From assembly GCF_028688295.1 (NCBI RefSeq), contig NZ_JAQTYM010000022.1, positions 1-34,261 on the forward strand: 34,261 nucleotides of DNA, given 5' to 3'. How positions within the stretch are numbered: the stretch's first letter is position 1; each line of letters opens with the position of its first letter. The notes under the pieces were generated by a model. That model made no database searches. It was not told the origin of the DNA and saw only the letters and a program-made list of their open reading frames with translations. A program made the translations under genes and the position numbers. Origin of the DNA: Sulfuricurvum sp. (lineage in GTDB: Bacteria; Campylobacterota; Campylobacteria; Campylobacterales; Sulfurimonadaceae). Positions 17,187 to 27,500 of the stretch are shown here, one piece after another.

Positions 17187-17756
17187 ATGAAACGTTCCCT
17201 AGAGAAATTTAACCGCCTCGTCGATGCTCTCCAACAGCTCCCTGCTATCGGGCAAAAGTCTGCCACCCGATTAGCGTACCACATGGTGATGCATGATAGT
17301 TTCGGTGCACTCAAACTCGCCCATGCTATCGAAAATGCGATTACTAGCCTCAAAAAATGCCGATCCTGCGGTGGTCTGAGCGAAGATGAACTTTGCTCGA
17401 TTTGCAGTGATGAGCGACGCAATCACGAAATCCTCTGTATCGTTGAAAATGCCAAAGATATTTTGACGTTTGAAGAGAACGCTCTTTTTGATGGCCGTTA
17501 TTTCGTCCTAGAAGCCATCGAAGAACTCGATATTTCTCATCTGCGCGGTATTATCAAAAGCGGGATTAAAGAGGTGATTTTTGCTCTCACTCCCTCCATC
17601 GCGAATCAGGGGGTAATGCTCTATATCGAGGATAAACTAATCGATTGCGATGTCAGGTTCAGCCGTATCGCACAGGGTGTTCCGACGGGGGTGAGTTTGG
17701 AGAACGTCGATATCCTCTCGCTGAGTAAAGCGATGGAAGATCGGGTGAGTATCTAG
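17187..17756 (+). CDS. recR: Recombination mediator RecR
   Basis: The 189-residue protein is RecR, a toroidal DNA clamp that helps load RecA at gaps. It contains the N-terminal helix-hairpin-helix (LPAIGQKSATRLAYHM at 18-33), the four-cysteine zinc site C58, C61, C70, C73, and a Toprim domain starting at EILCIVENAKDI (81-92). The C-terminal RIAQGVPTGVSLENVD is the conserved end region. The Toprim domain departs from the proteobacterial standard (YFVLEAIEELD, LTPSIANQG), as is usual for the Campylobacterota. Length is slightly under the common 198-200. The gene marks the right border of the accessory island and has its own promoter. Confidence 0.95.
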   Translation: MKRSLEKFNRLVDALQQLPAIGQKSATRLAYHMVMHDSFGALKLAHAIENAITSLKKCRSCGGLSEDELCSICSDERRNHEILCIVENAKDILTFEENALFDGRYFVLEAIEELDISHLRGIIKSGIKEVIFALTPSIANQGVMLYIEDKLIDCDVRFSRIAQGVPTGVSLENVDILSLSKAMEDRVSI

Positions 17757-17799
17757 TATTTTCTTGATTTTTAATAACATTATGTTTTGTTTTTCTATT

Positions 17800-17827
17800 T
17801 TACTTAAGTAATTATTAATAATATAAT
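17800..17827 (+). promoter_or_regulatory. Adjacent palindromes and -10 box upstream of secreted-protein cluster
   Basis: TTACTTAAGTAA (17800-17811) and ATTATTAATAAT (17811-17822) are perfect 12-base palindromes sharing one base. TATAAT at 17822-17827 overlaps the second. The transcript would start near 17834, with AAGGA at 17852-17856 before the ATG at 17864. The palindromes could be operator sites, though AT-only palindromes arise easily by chance. Confidence 0.4.
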
Positions 17828-17863
17828 AAATAAACTGTAGTATGAAACATTAAGGATTTTGTT

Positions 17864-19435
17864 ATGAAACACGCAAAAATGGTAAGGTTTTTTCCTTATA
17901 TCCTCAGTAGTCTTCTCTTGAATGTCGCTCATGCTGAAAACAGCATACGGATCGATAATGATTTTTACTTCCAGCATAATGACATTTCTGGCAACACTTC
18001 TAGCTCAACACTTACGAATGGTTTGACCTATTATGATGTTTTCTCACTATATATGAACGGTAATCTTGAAGATTATACTTATAGTCTGAACGTTGGGATT
18101 AGATTAACGGATGATGAGAGAAAAGATCCTAAAAATATTTCTTTGTATACGTTGTCTGGACAAATAAAAAATGATGAGCAAGTGTTAGACTTGGGTGATT
18201 ATTTTAGATCGTACTCTAAATATTCTATGAATTCAGGCCTTAAAGGTGCAGCATATACATATAGCAGTGATACGGGTGACACAATAGATGTTTTGTATGG
18301 GATTGCTTATCCTAGGTGGGATAGTTTTTGGAGTAACGAAGCTGAATCAACAAAACGAAATGTTTACGGGGTACGTTACAGTAAAAAGATAAATGAGGAA
18401 CTCACAGCCGGCATAGATATGGTTAAAACGGATGATAGTAATGGGGTGGTAGAGAATATTCCTCTCTATAATACAACACTCATGACGCTCAATTCTACCT
18501 ATAGACCAATACCTGGGCTGAAGCTTTATGGAGAGTATTCATTTTCACAAAATGAAACCAGTGAAACCGGTACTGCAAAACAAAGTGGCGGAGCATTTTT
18601 TTTACAGGCAGTAGGGAATAAGAATCCAAGTCGTGTGCAATTAGAATATGAGAGAGTATCTCCTGAATTTAAAACTCTTACAGGCTCAGGAACCCCTGAT
18701 AGAGAAAAAATCAAAGGAACATGGCGATATAAAATCACCGATAAAACAACGTTTAATACGGGAATGTTATGGTTCAGAGATAATTTAGATGGAGATAAAG
18801 AAAATACCACGAATACCTATAGACCTAATATAGGATTTACGTTTAAAGAAGTTTTTGAGAGACGTTATGCGGTTGTTGATCTAAATTACAAATTAAATAA
18901 TATTAATGATGGAGTGACTAAAACTTCAGATGATATGTATGATATGAACTATCGAGATAGATTCGGTATCGTTTATTCGGATATTGGTCTTGGCTATAAT
19001 GTTTACGATACTAGCAATAATGTGAGATCTCAGAACGAATTTCGCTTCAATACTGCATTTAATACACGTCACACCTATGAAAATTTCGTCTTGAAACCGT
19101 CATTAATCGTCGGTATATTAGACATGAATGATGAGCTTACCAACAATGGAAACAATCAGTATGAACAAGCTGCATTGGGATTAGGGTTAGATATCCCTAA
19201 ACAAAATATTTCCTCCAATTTTAGAATCGGTAAAAACAGATCGACAAGAGATGTCGGTGATAATATGGATTATATGTTTAGTTCTTTAGATCTCTATTGG
19301 AATGTAGGTAAGGTAGATCAATTTAGTAATATAATGATCTATTTTAAAACATTTCTAAATGACTACCAATATACGACATTGGTCAACAACTATCGAGAAG
19401 AAAGTGTACTTCTCGGTGCAAAATTCTCGTTTTAA
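17864..19435 (+). CDS. Predicted outer-membrane beta-barrel protein
   Basis: I do not recognise a named family for this 523-residue protein. It has a signal peptide (FFPYILSSLLLNVAHA, cleavage near residue 24), then many alternating short strands rich in Tyr, Asn, Thr and Gly, such as YSLNVGIRL, KLYGEYSFS and ANFRIG-like turns. It ends LLGAKFSF; a terminal phenylalanine is the typical signal for insertion by the BAM complex. These features point to an outer-membrane barrel of roughly 20 or more strands. The next gene starts 9 bases after its stop, so the two are co-transcribed. A role in surface display or export linked to the RTX protein downstream is possible but unproven. Confidence 0.7.
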   Translation: MKHAKMVRFFPYILSSLLLNVAHAENSIRIDNDFYFQHNDISGNTSSSTLTNGLTYYDVFSLYMNGNLEDYTYSLNVGIRLTDDERKDPKNISLYTLSGQIKNDEQVLDLGDYFRSYSKYSMNSGLKGAAYTYSSDTGDTIDVLYGIAYPRWDSFWSNEAESTKRNVYGVRYSKKINEELTAGIDMVKTDDSNGVVENIPLYNTTLMTLNSTYRPIPGLKLYGEYSFSQNETSETGTAKQSGGAFFLQAVGNKNPSRVQLEYERVSPEFKTLTGSGTPDREKIKGTWRYKITDKTTFNTGMLWFRDNLDGDKENTTNTYRPNIGFTFKEVFERRYAVVDLNYKLNNINDGVTKTSDDMYDMNYRDRFGIVYSDIGLGYNVYDTSNNVRSQNEFRFNTAFNTRHTYENFVLKPSLIVGILDMNDELTNNGNNQYEQAALGLGLDIPKQNISSNFRIGKNRSTRDVGDNMDYMFSSLDLYWNVGKVDQFSNIMIYFKTFLNDYQYTTLVNNYREESVLLGAKFSF

Positions 19436-19444
19436 GGATCAAAA

Positions 19445-20731
19445 ATGAAAACTAAAATAGTTTTGTTGGTTATCGGTTTTTTATTTATTTTAGCCCCTTC
19501 ATTGGAAGCAAAATGGTGGATTTTTGGAGGTTCCGAAGAAGAAGTCGGTTTTGATTATCTTTATGTCAATAGTTTATCGTTTGATGATGTTGATAAAGAA
19601 GCTGTTTTACCAAAAGAGAGCCTTGATAAAGGATATTTACACATCAGAGGTAAAGCGAGAACGGGAAAAAATGGAGTCGGTGCTATTACTGTTTCATTAG
19701 ATGGTGGCAAAACATGGGGAAAAGCTAAGTTCGAAAAAGATGGAGGATTTGATTTTTCTTTTGAACCGAATTTTACACAGTTTTATGATGTTTATGTAAA
19801 AGTGATTGATACGGCGGGTAAATCAAATGAAATTGATAATAGCCACATCAAGATCAGTTTTACTGATACGGATTATCGATCATTGATCGCTGAGACGCTT
19901 AATAAGCTTAAAGGCTATTATGAAAGAGAAGACGACTCTGGTTTCATGCAATATGTTGACCGAAATTTTGAAGGTGATGATATGACCTTGGAAAGAGCAT
20001 TGCGTAAAGATTTCTCTGCATTAGAAACGATACGAATCGATTTCACTTTAAGCAGTGTAGCCTTTTCGAATAATCACTATTATGCTTCTGTATTATTTAA
20101 CCGTACAGTGACCGCTTCGAGTACAGGCACTACTTACAGTGATAGAGGAATAACCGAGTTTACTTTTTCTGTCGGGGAAAAAGGTGCAATGCTCCTGTCG
20201 ATGAAAAATCCATTAATTTTCGGATTAACGTATGCGGCTGATGTGGCTACAGGGACGGTGGCCAGTTCTCAGAACAACAGTCAGTTTCTGAGTATCAACG
20301 ACAGTGGTACGGTGGGAGAAAGTAGTTTGTCTGATATCATGAACGATACAGCCAGTAATGATTATATGACTAGCGGAACCTTTTATCTTGAAAATAGCTG
20401 TACACCTCCTTGTAATAATGCAGATGGTTTTAATTTTACCAATGATGAAAAAACATTCCTCATAAGTGACAGCGAAATTTATAAAGAGATGAATTTACTC
20501 TGGGGGAATAACGGTGCTCAGGTACAAAATATGGGTGCGGTTGCTTTTAACGGGGTCACTGTTCCGGAGACAGGCTATAACAGTAATGTAAATATCTCGA
20601 CGATTGGTGATGTGATAGCGGTTAAATTGCCAAACAATACCTATGGAGTTATAAAAATTACTAATATTGCCGGTGCAAGAGTTTATTTTGATTATAAATA
20701 TAATCCTAACGGCTCACGCATATTTCCATAA
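19445..20731 (+). CDS. Exported protein with Ig-like and NTF2-like regions
   Basis: The 428-residue product has a signal peptide (IVLLVIGFLFILAPSLEA, cleavage near residue 22). Residues about 55-135 look like an Ig-type sandwich: GYLHIRGKAR, ITVSLDGGKTWGKAKF, YDVYVKVIDTAGKSNEID. Residues about 142-260 read as an NTF2-like fold, with a helical start (AETLNKLKGYYEREDDSGFM) and strands such as IDFTLSSVAFSNNHYYASVLF. The rest has two nearby cysteines (CTPPC) and a beta-rich end. No lipobox is seen, so it should be periplasmic or extracellular. It is probably in one transcript with the barrel gene. Domain calls are from pattern only, and the function is unknown. Confidence 0.65.
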   Translation: MKTKIVLLVIGFLFILAPSLEAKWWIFGGSEEEVGFDYLYVNSLSFDDVDKEAVLPKESLDKGYLHIRGKARTGKNGVGAITVSLDGGKTWGKAKFEKDGGFDFSFEPNFTQFYDVYVKVIDTAGKSNEIDNSHIKISFTDTDYRSLIAETLNKLKGYYEREDDSGFMQYVDRNFEGDDMTLERALRKDFSALETIRIDFTLSSVAFSNNHYYASVLFNRTVTASSTGTTYSDRGITEFTFSVGEKGAMLLSMKNPLIFGLTYAADVATGTVASSQNNSQFLSINDSGTVGESSLSDIMNDTASNDYMTSGTFYLENSCTPPCNNADGFNFTNDEKTFLISDSEIYKEMNLLWGNNGAQVQNMGAVAFNGVTVPETGYNSNVNISTIGDVIAVKLPNNTYGVIKITNIAGARVYFDYKYNPNGSRIFP

Positions 20732-20743
20732 ATCAATTTTTAA

Positions 20744-20769
20744 ATGTAAGCTTTGAAAAAAGCTTACAT
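20744..20769 (+). other. Strong intercistronic hairpin with GAAA loop
   Basis: ATGTAAGCTTT (20744-20754) pairs perfectly with AAAGCTTACAT (20759-20769): an 11-bp stem closed by GAAA, a GNRA-type tetraloop. It lies between the exported-protein gene and the next gene of the cluster. No T run follows. It may shield the upstream mRNA from 3' decay or set the ratio of the two products; partial termination is also possible. Confidence 0.65.
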
Positions 20770-20786
20770 GTCAATGAGGTAATTCC

Positions 20787-23700
20787 TTGAAAATACACTC
20801 CTCTTTTCTTTTATCCCTTTTTGTTTTTGGGACACTTAGTCCATTAACTGCTGGGCCTCTTTTGACAAAATCTGAAGAATTTTCAAAAGTAGCAACGTAC
20901 GGTATGAATATGGCAACCTACACTGCCGAAAAGAAAGATGGCAAAGAAGCCGCCGCTAAACTTCTTTCGTTTGATATTCTATGGGATATTATGGGCAAAG
21001 GAGAAGAATTTTTTCTTAATGGTGATCCGGATGCTTTCCCAAAATTTAAAGATGATGTCTTAAAAATCAAATTGGTTATCGACAAAATAGCTGAAGTCTC
21101 TACCAAATTAGGTGCTGGAGAGTACGATGAGGCTTTAATTTCTTCGGTGGATGGAACCGTTGGCATTGTTAACCATCCTGTAGTCAATACTTTATGGGAA
21201 GCCGTCAAGCTAAGCTACGAGTCTCACAAGCTCTTTAAAAGCACCAAAGCAGCATTGCAAATTGAAACACTGTATGGTGTTGTCAATCAAGACCGAAGAA
21301 TCATAGGCTCAAGTTCCGGTGACGCTCCTGCGACGATTCCTGTAGATAGCGATACGGTTACTTATTTTTTTAACAAATATCTCATCACCGACCCTTCCAC
21401 CAGAGAATTGGTCAAGGCGTATGTCAAAATAAAACTAGGAGAAGATTTTCCTGAAATATCTGTTTCTTTGTGGGACCGCATGAGTGGCTCAGCTCAAGCT
21501 ATTCAAGAAGAGGGTGAGTTGGCTCAATTACAAGAATTTGAAAATGTTTCAAGAAGATGGATTAAAGAGTTGCTTCAAGATTTAAACAAACAAGTCCAAA
21601 AAGAGTGGACAGAAGCACGTTTAAGACAAGAGATTGAAAAGTTTAAAACATTCAGTGAACAATTTGGAAAAGCTTTCAATAATATAGATGAAGTTATCGC
21701 TTATTATACAAAACTCAAGACCCTTGAAAAACAAAAAGCACTTTTCCCTGCAAAATTAGCAGAGCTACAAAAAATCAAAACTGGGGCAGAAGCCAATGCT
21801 CAAAGTCCTGATTTTGCACTCAAGCAAAACGCAAGAGGGGTATTTTTTAAGCTTGCGGAAGAGAGCAATGTTTTTGCAGTCAATGCCATGGTTATCAGTG
21901 AATACGCTCTGGAAAAAGAGTTTGCCGCTCTTCAACTTCAAGCACTTGATTGGGTTAAAAAACTCGATAAAGAGATAGACTCCAACAAAGGAGAGATTGT
22001 CCAAAATCTTCATACACCAGATAAAAAAGCTTCTCCTACTATGCAAGAATTTGAAAAATCTCTTTTAGAGCCTTTTAAACCTCCCCTTGAGCTCGCCAAT
22101 GAAAAAACACTTGAATACAAAGAACCCGCTTTTGATGAATTACAGAAAATACTCTCTAATAATGATTTGGAGGGAGCTCTACGCTTTGTGAGTGAATGGG
22201 TGACGTTACAAGATACTCTTTTTAAAGAACTAGGTCCTTTGTTTAACGACAAACTTAATGCGGTAGAGTCATCCAAGCCATCCGTCAATACAACACCTCA
22301 TATTCAATGGCTTAAAAGCGAAAATAAAAAAATTCAAGAAGATGATATTCGCATGGCGCAAGAAAGTTTGGATTTGGGATGGAAGAATGCGAAAGAAAAA
22401 ACCGTGAAGGCTTACGATGTACTTGAAGCTATTGCTATGTATCGCTATAGAAGTGATAAAGCGCGATTAAATGAGATGATCAATCACGTCATGACAGAGA
22501 TGAAACGCGTAAGTAGCACTGTTTACCAACAAAGAAATGCACTAGGGACCTTTTTGCAAAAGCTCTCAGGAACATACGGCAAAGGCTATAGTACACTTCA
22601 TGACTTTAATCCAGACAATGTCACAATGCATTGGAAGCCCGACATTGAGAATGCCTCAATAGGGGCAAATGCATACCTCAAAGAGCACGTATACACAGCT
22701 ATTGGCAAGATTAATGATGAAGGTGTATCGCTTCATTCAGTTGAACATATCATTGCCTCACGTAAAGAGCTAATTATCGCTCCCTCATCAACACATGACG
22801 CTATCATTGCCTCTCTCTCCTCTCTTGAGAGCGCTCTTTATAGCCTTGAGGCAGTAAAATCTGAATGGAAAAATTTTCCTAAATTAGATGATCAAACCCT
22901 TGCCCTCTTTAATGATTTAGCCTCAAAGACAGAAACTGAGGCTGAACAAAAAGCCAAATTAGTGACTGCTTACACCATAGAAGAGAGCAATGGGATTAGA
23001 CAATTGTATGGTAATGTCAATGGTTACAGAGAAACCATCCGCAAAGTAGATGAACGAATGTCAAACATCGATCTATCAAAAATTCGCTCTGAAGCAACCC
23101 AATATTTAACTGCTGTAGAAAGTGAGCTGAGCAACCGTCAAAGGGATTATGAATACTTAGACAAACTTCAAAAACAGTGGAGAGAATGGTACACTCAGTT
23201 GCTTTCTCAAGATATTCTTTCGATGGACGCAGAATCAGGAAAAATGGTTCTTACTGCAGGCATGAAGCGATCTAAAGAAGGAAATTATGCCATTATTTTT
23301 GAGCCTTATTCACATTATGCCCTAGAGAAAGAACTGGCAAAAAATGAAAAGCTTGAAAAAGTAAAAAAAGATCTCGTAAAATTAAACGTCTATCAATTTA
23401 TCCAAGGCAATATGCCCAATACAAAAGCTTTACTGAATAATTTTTTTGAAGGCAAAGCATTTAAACCAGCTCCTGAGGATAATTTTCTTGTGAATGACAC
23501 GGTTGTCTGGAAAAGCACTTTGGAAAAATGTGAGAAACTTATAGGAGAGATGGATATCAAAAAAGAGGATTCTTACCTAGTAAAACTGAAAGAAATTGCT
23601 CCATTGCTTCCCTTTACAGTAACATTCCCACCGCTTCTTGATGATATGAAAAATAGTCCTGAAACAGTATATTATGCAAAATATGGAAAATTTAATGATA

Positions 23701-24464
23701 CCTTTACGACTTATTCTTTTGAGGATTTTCCTCTTGGAAAAAAATTTATAGAGCTTAGACTTCGCATTCAAGAGTTGATGGCGCTTAAAGGAAAACTCAT
23801 TGAACAAAAACGCTTGGAAGAGTCTGTTGTAGAATCTGTGATGCTTCGTGAAGTAAAAACCCTTCACGCAAAAGTAGAAGTGCTTGCTATTAGTGAAACA
23901 CAAGAATATATCGATACCTATAAAGCGCTCAATGCGGAGCATAAAATATATGCAGCAACACTTGAAGAGGCAAAAACAAAAGGTACACCTCTGCCAGACC
24001 AAATGCTAATAGCCAATCTATTGTATAAAATTCAAGAGCGTTTAGCATCTCATAGTGATGCCGTCCGATCGTTCTCAGCTATCAATCAACAATCACTCAT
24101 CCAAGAACTTTACCAGCGTTTTGCACAAGAATATTCCAACAAAAATCTCTCATCCTTGATGAGCTTACTGTCTGATGAATGGATGAGTAGCAGTGATGGT
24201 ACCACCCTTATGGATTTAGAAGAGACGTTGGGAAACAGCTTTTCTATTTTTAATGAAGTTAAATGCACCATAGACTCACTCTATATTTCTCCGGCAGGAG
24301 CTAATAAATATCGTGTCAATTATACAATCACGATAGAGGGATATAATTACGAAAATGATATTAAACACGTAGAAAAATCATCTGTTAGCGAAGAAGTAGA
24401 ATTTATTGATGGAAAAGTAAAAATAGTCAAAACTCTCAATGGAAAGTATTGGACAACAAGATAG
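20787..24464 (+). CDS. Large exported helical (coiled-coil) protein with C-terminal NTF2-like region
   Basis: The 1225-residue protein is not recognised as a named family. It starts at TTG 20787 with GAGGT 6 bases upstream; the next methionines are past the signal peptide (SSFLLSLFVFGTLSPLTA, cleavage near 22), so the TTG is well supported. Most of the protein is predicted helix rich in Lys, Glu, Leu and Ala, with coiled-coil-like stretches. The last 110 residues or so (LYQRFAQEYSNKNLSSLMSL onward) switch to a helix-then-strands pattern ending VEFIDGKVKIVKTL, typical of NTF2-like domains and similar in layout to the gene upstream. It could be a periplasmic scaffold or surface protein. The metalloprotease gene follows after its own promoter. 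Confidence 0.65.
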   Translation: MKIHSSFLLSLFVFGTLSPLTAGPLLTKSEEFSKVATYGMNMATYTAEKKDGKEAAAKLLSFDILWDIMGKGEEFFLNGDPDAFPKFKDDVLKIKLVIDKIAEVSTKLGAGEYDEALISSVDGTVGIVNHPVVNTLWEAVKLSYESHKLFKSTKAALQIETLYGVVNQDRRIIGSSSGDAPATIPVDSDTVTYFFNKYLITDPSTRELVKAYVKIKLGEDFPEISVSLWDRMSGSAQAIQEEGELAQLQEFENVSRRWIKELLQDLNKQVQKEWTEARLRQEIEKFKTFSEQFGKAFNNIDEVIAYYTKLKTLEKQKALFPAKLAELQKIKTGAEANAQSPDFALKQNARGVFFKLAEESNVFAVNAMVISEYALEKEFAALQLQALDWVKKLDKEIDSNKGEIVQNLHTPDKKASPTMQEFEKSLLEPFKPPLELANEKTLEYKEPAFDELQKILSNNDLEGALRFVSEWVTLQDTLFKELGPLFNDKLNAVESSKPSVNTTPHIQWLKSENKKIQEDDIRMAQESLDLGWKNAKEKTVKAYDVLEAIAMYRYRSDKARLNEMINHVMTEMKRVSSTVYQQRNALGTFLQKLSGTYGKGYSTLHDFNPDNVTMHWKPDIENASIGANAYLKEHVYTAIGKINDEGVSLHSVEHIIASRKELIIAPSSTHDAIIASLSSLESALYSLEAVKSEWKNFPKLDDQTLALFNDLASKTETEAEQKAKLVTAYTIEESNGIRQLYGNVNGYRETIRKVDERMSNIDLSKIRSEATQYLTAVESELSNRQRDYEYLDKLQKQWREWYTQLLSQDILSMDAESGKMVLTAGMKRSKEGNYAIIFEPYSHYALEKELAKNEKLEKVKKDLVKLNVYQFIQGNMPNTKALLNNFFEGKAFKPAPEDNFLVNDTVVWKSTLEKCEKLIGEMDIKKEDSYLVKLKEIAPLLPFTVTFPPLLDDMKNSPETVYYAKYGKFNDTFTTYSFEDFPLGKKFIELRLRIQELMALKGKLIEQKRLEESVVESVMLREVKTLHAKVEVLAISETQEYIDTYKALNAEHKIYAATLEEAKTKGTPLPDQMLIANLLYKIQERLASHSDAVRSFSAINQQSLIQELYQRFAQEYSNKNLSSLMSLLSDEWMSSSDGTTLMDLEETLGNSFSIFNEVKCTIDSLYISPAGANKYRVNYTITIEGYNYENDIKHVEKSSVSEEVEFIDGKVKIVKTLNGKYWTTR

Positions 24465-24541
24465 ATAATAAAGAAGCTAAATATAATAGAAATTTTTTTA
24501 CTCTATATTTTTAATATATCTCTTTTTTGAATATTCCTTGC

Positions 24542-24547
24542 TACAAT
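24542..24547 (+). promoter_or_regulatory. -10 box upstream of RTX metalloprotease
   Basis: TACAAT within TTGCTACAATA, the same decamer as before recR, lies 34 bases before the ATG at 24581. The transcript would start near 24554 and include the AGAGAGG ribosome binding site. The box falls inside a longer open frame beginning at TTG 24527, arguing against that upstream start. Confidence 0.55.
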
Positions 24548-24580
24548 ATAATATTACAAGACTTCAGAGAGGTATGTTTA

Positions 24581-27500
24581 ATGGCTACTTTAAGTAAATG
24601 GACTACTGCTCAAGTTCTGAATCAGCTCAATTCAGGCTATAAGTGGAGTGGTCCATCAATAACATATACTTTTCCGACATTGGCCAGTGCTATTTATGGA
24701 ACTTCAGAACTCGCCGGTTTTTACGGCTTTAATACTGCACAACAATCGTTATCAACTTTAGCACTTCGTATCTGGGACGATATTATTGCTCCTTCAATCT
24801 CGTATACATCTGGCAGTGCTAACCTTGAGTTTGGTAATAGTACAACAGGGATTAGTTACGCTCATGCGTATTACCCATCGATCGGTTCTGTATGGATGTC
24901 TGCTAACTATGCCGATCTTCTTAGTCCGACAATAGGAAAGCATTCGTATGTTAGTTTAGCGCATGAAATCGGTCACGCACTTGGGTTAGATCATTCCGGC
25001 AATTATAATGGTTCTGGGACATGGAAGCCATCGAACTATTATGACAGTACTGTTTATACGATTATGTCCTATTTTGGTCCAAGCTGGGGAGTGGGATTAC
25101 AAGCGGGTCTTGGATTAGTGGCCTGGGCAGATTGGATCGGAGCAGATGGACAAATGTATTCACCTCAAACTCCTATGCTGCACGATATTCTGACAATGCA
25201 AAGTATGTATGGAGCCGATACGCAAACGCGCTTAGGTAATACTATCTATGGCTTTAATTCAACGATTGTCGATGAATCAGCTGCTATTTACGATTTTTCA
25301 TCCAATGCACATCCCATCTTAACTTTATATGATACTGGAGGGGAAGATACTCTCGATTTGAGTGGTTGGTTAGGTAACAGTACTGTTAATCTCAATCCGG
25401 GAAGCTTTTCATCCGGAAATTCAATGACAAATAATATTTCTATTGCTTATAACACAATTATTGAAAATGGTATTGGTGGAAGTGGAGACGATATCTTGAT
25501 CGGTAATAGCATTGCTAATATCTTGGATGGAGGTATCGGTGCTGATAAAATGTCCGGAGGAAACGGTGATGATATCTATGTGGTGGATAATATCAGGGAT
25601 ATTGTTACTGAATCGAGTATGGGTGGCATCGATACCGTTAGAACATCTATAAACTACACTTTAAGTGGTTATGTTGAAAACTTGACCTTATTGGGTGCTA
25701 CAGCGTTGAATGGAATCGGGAATACCCTCAATAATATTTTAATCGGAAACTCTGCCGCCAATGTTTTAACGGGCGGCTCAGGGAACGATCGTTTGGACGG
25801 TGGGAACGGTTTAGATACGATGCTTGGGGGAATTGGGAACGATACGTATGTAGTGGATAATGTAGGCGATATTGTGAGTGAAATGACAGTATTAAATGGA
25901 ACTACGAATGCCGGTGGGGTTGATACGGTAGAAACTGTTTTGTCGAATTATACACTTGGGCTATATTTTGAGAATTTGACATTTTTGGGTCTCAATGGGG
26001 TAGTAGGAACGGGGAATACTGTAAATAATGTAATTGTTGGTGCAGATGCTACAGATAGATTATATGGATTATCGGGTAATGATACACTTCGAGGCGGACT
26101 AGGAGATGATACCCTTGATGGCGGTGTTGGGAATGATATTCTTGATGGTGGTATTGGAGCCGATACATTGATCGGAGGCAGTGGGAATGATATTTATGTA
26201 GTCGATAATCCAAGTGATATCATCAGTGAAACATCAACACTCGCTACAGAGATCGATACCGTACAAAGCTCAACCAGTTGGACACTGAGCACGAATTTAG
26301 AAAACTTAAAATTAATAGGAACAGCGAATATTAACGGTACAGGTAACAGCCTCAAAAACACCATGACTGGCAATGAAGGGAATAATATCATCAACGGAGG
26401 GGATGGTGTCGATATGATGATCGGCGGTGCGGGAGATGATACCTATATCGTTGATAATGTAGGGGATAGCATCAGTGAGACGAGCAGTATAGGAAATGAC
26501 ACTGTACAAAGCAGCGTTACGTATACTCTTAGTCCTTATATCGAAACGCTGATGCTAGTCGGTACTGGAAATATTAATGGAACCGGAAGTACTCAAAATA
26601 ATACAATTATCGGTAATAGCGGTAATAATATTTTGAGTGGAGGATTAGGGATAGATACTCTTGTTGGTGGATTAGGTAATGACACTTATATTGTTGATAA
26701 TATAGCCGATATCGTCGTAGAAACAAGCGTAGTAAGTTCTGAAATTGATTTAGTGAAAGCTTCTGTTACCTATACAGTGAGTGACAATGTCGAAGATTTA
26801 CTTTTGATGGGTTCAGTTCATATTCATGGTACGGGCAATGGATTGAACAACAGAATAACGGGTAATAGCGGCAATAATATACTTTTAGGGCTAATCGGTG
26901 ATGATATTCTTAGTGGAGGGATTGGCAACGATCGTTTAGACGGTGGTAGCGGATTGGATACGATGCTGGGTGGAGTGGGTAATGATACCTATGTAGTGGA
27001 TAATTTAGGAGATATCGTTAGTGAAATGACGGTATTAAACGGAGTAACAAATGCAGGGGGAATCGATACAATCGAGACGATATTAAGCAGCTATACTCTA
27101 GGGGCTAATTTTGAAAACTTAAGCTTTATGGGTATGGATAGTGCGACAGGTATCGGTAATAATTTTAATAACCTCATAATTGGTTCGAGTAATTCAGATG
27201 CTTTGTATGGGTTAACAGGGAATGATATTCTAAGAGGAGGGATGGGATCCGATATTCTAGAGGGTGGGATTGGTAATGACACGCTTGATGGGGGAATTGG
27301 AGCCGATACGATGACTGGGGGAACGGGCAATGATATCTATGTCGTAGATGATCTGAACGACACCATTATCGAGACATCAGTGTTAAGTACTGAAATAGAC
27401 ACAGTACAAAGTTATATTAGCTATGTATTAGAGAATAACGTAGAAAATTTGACGTTATTAGGGAGTGGCAATTTAAGTGGGACTGGAAACACGTTAAAAA

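Noticed and set aside
23577-24002. 141-codon frame antisense to the large helical exported protein
   Set aside because: Its product is rich in Phe, Cys and Lys as expected from antisense of Lys/Glu-rich helices; no ribosome binding site or motif supports it.
24527-24580. N-terminal extension of the RTX protease from TTG 24527
   Set aside because: A promoter -10 box lies within it, the downstream ATG has a good ribosome binding site, and type I substrates of this kind normally begin close to the catalytic domain.
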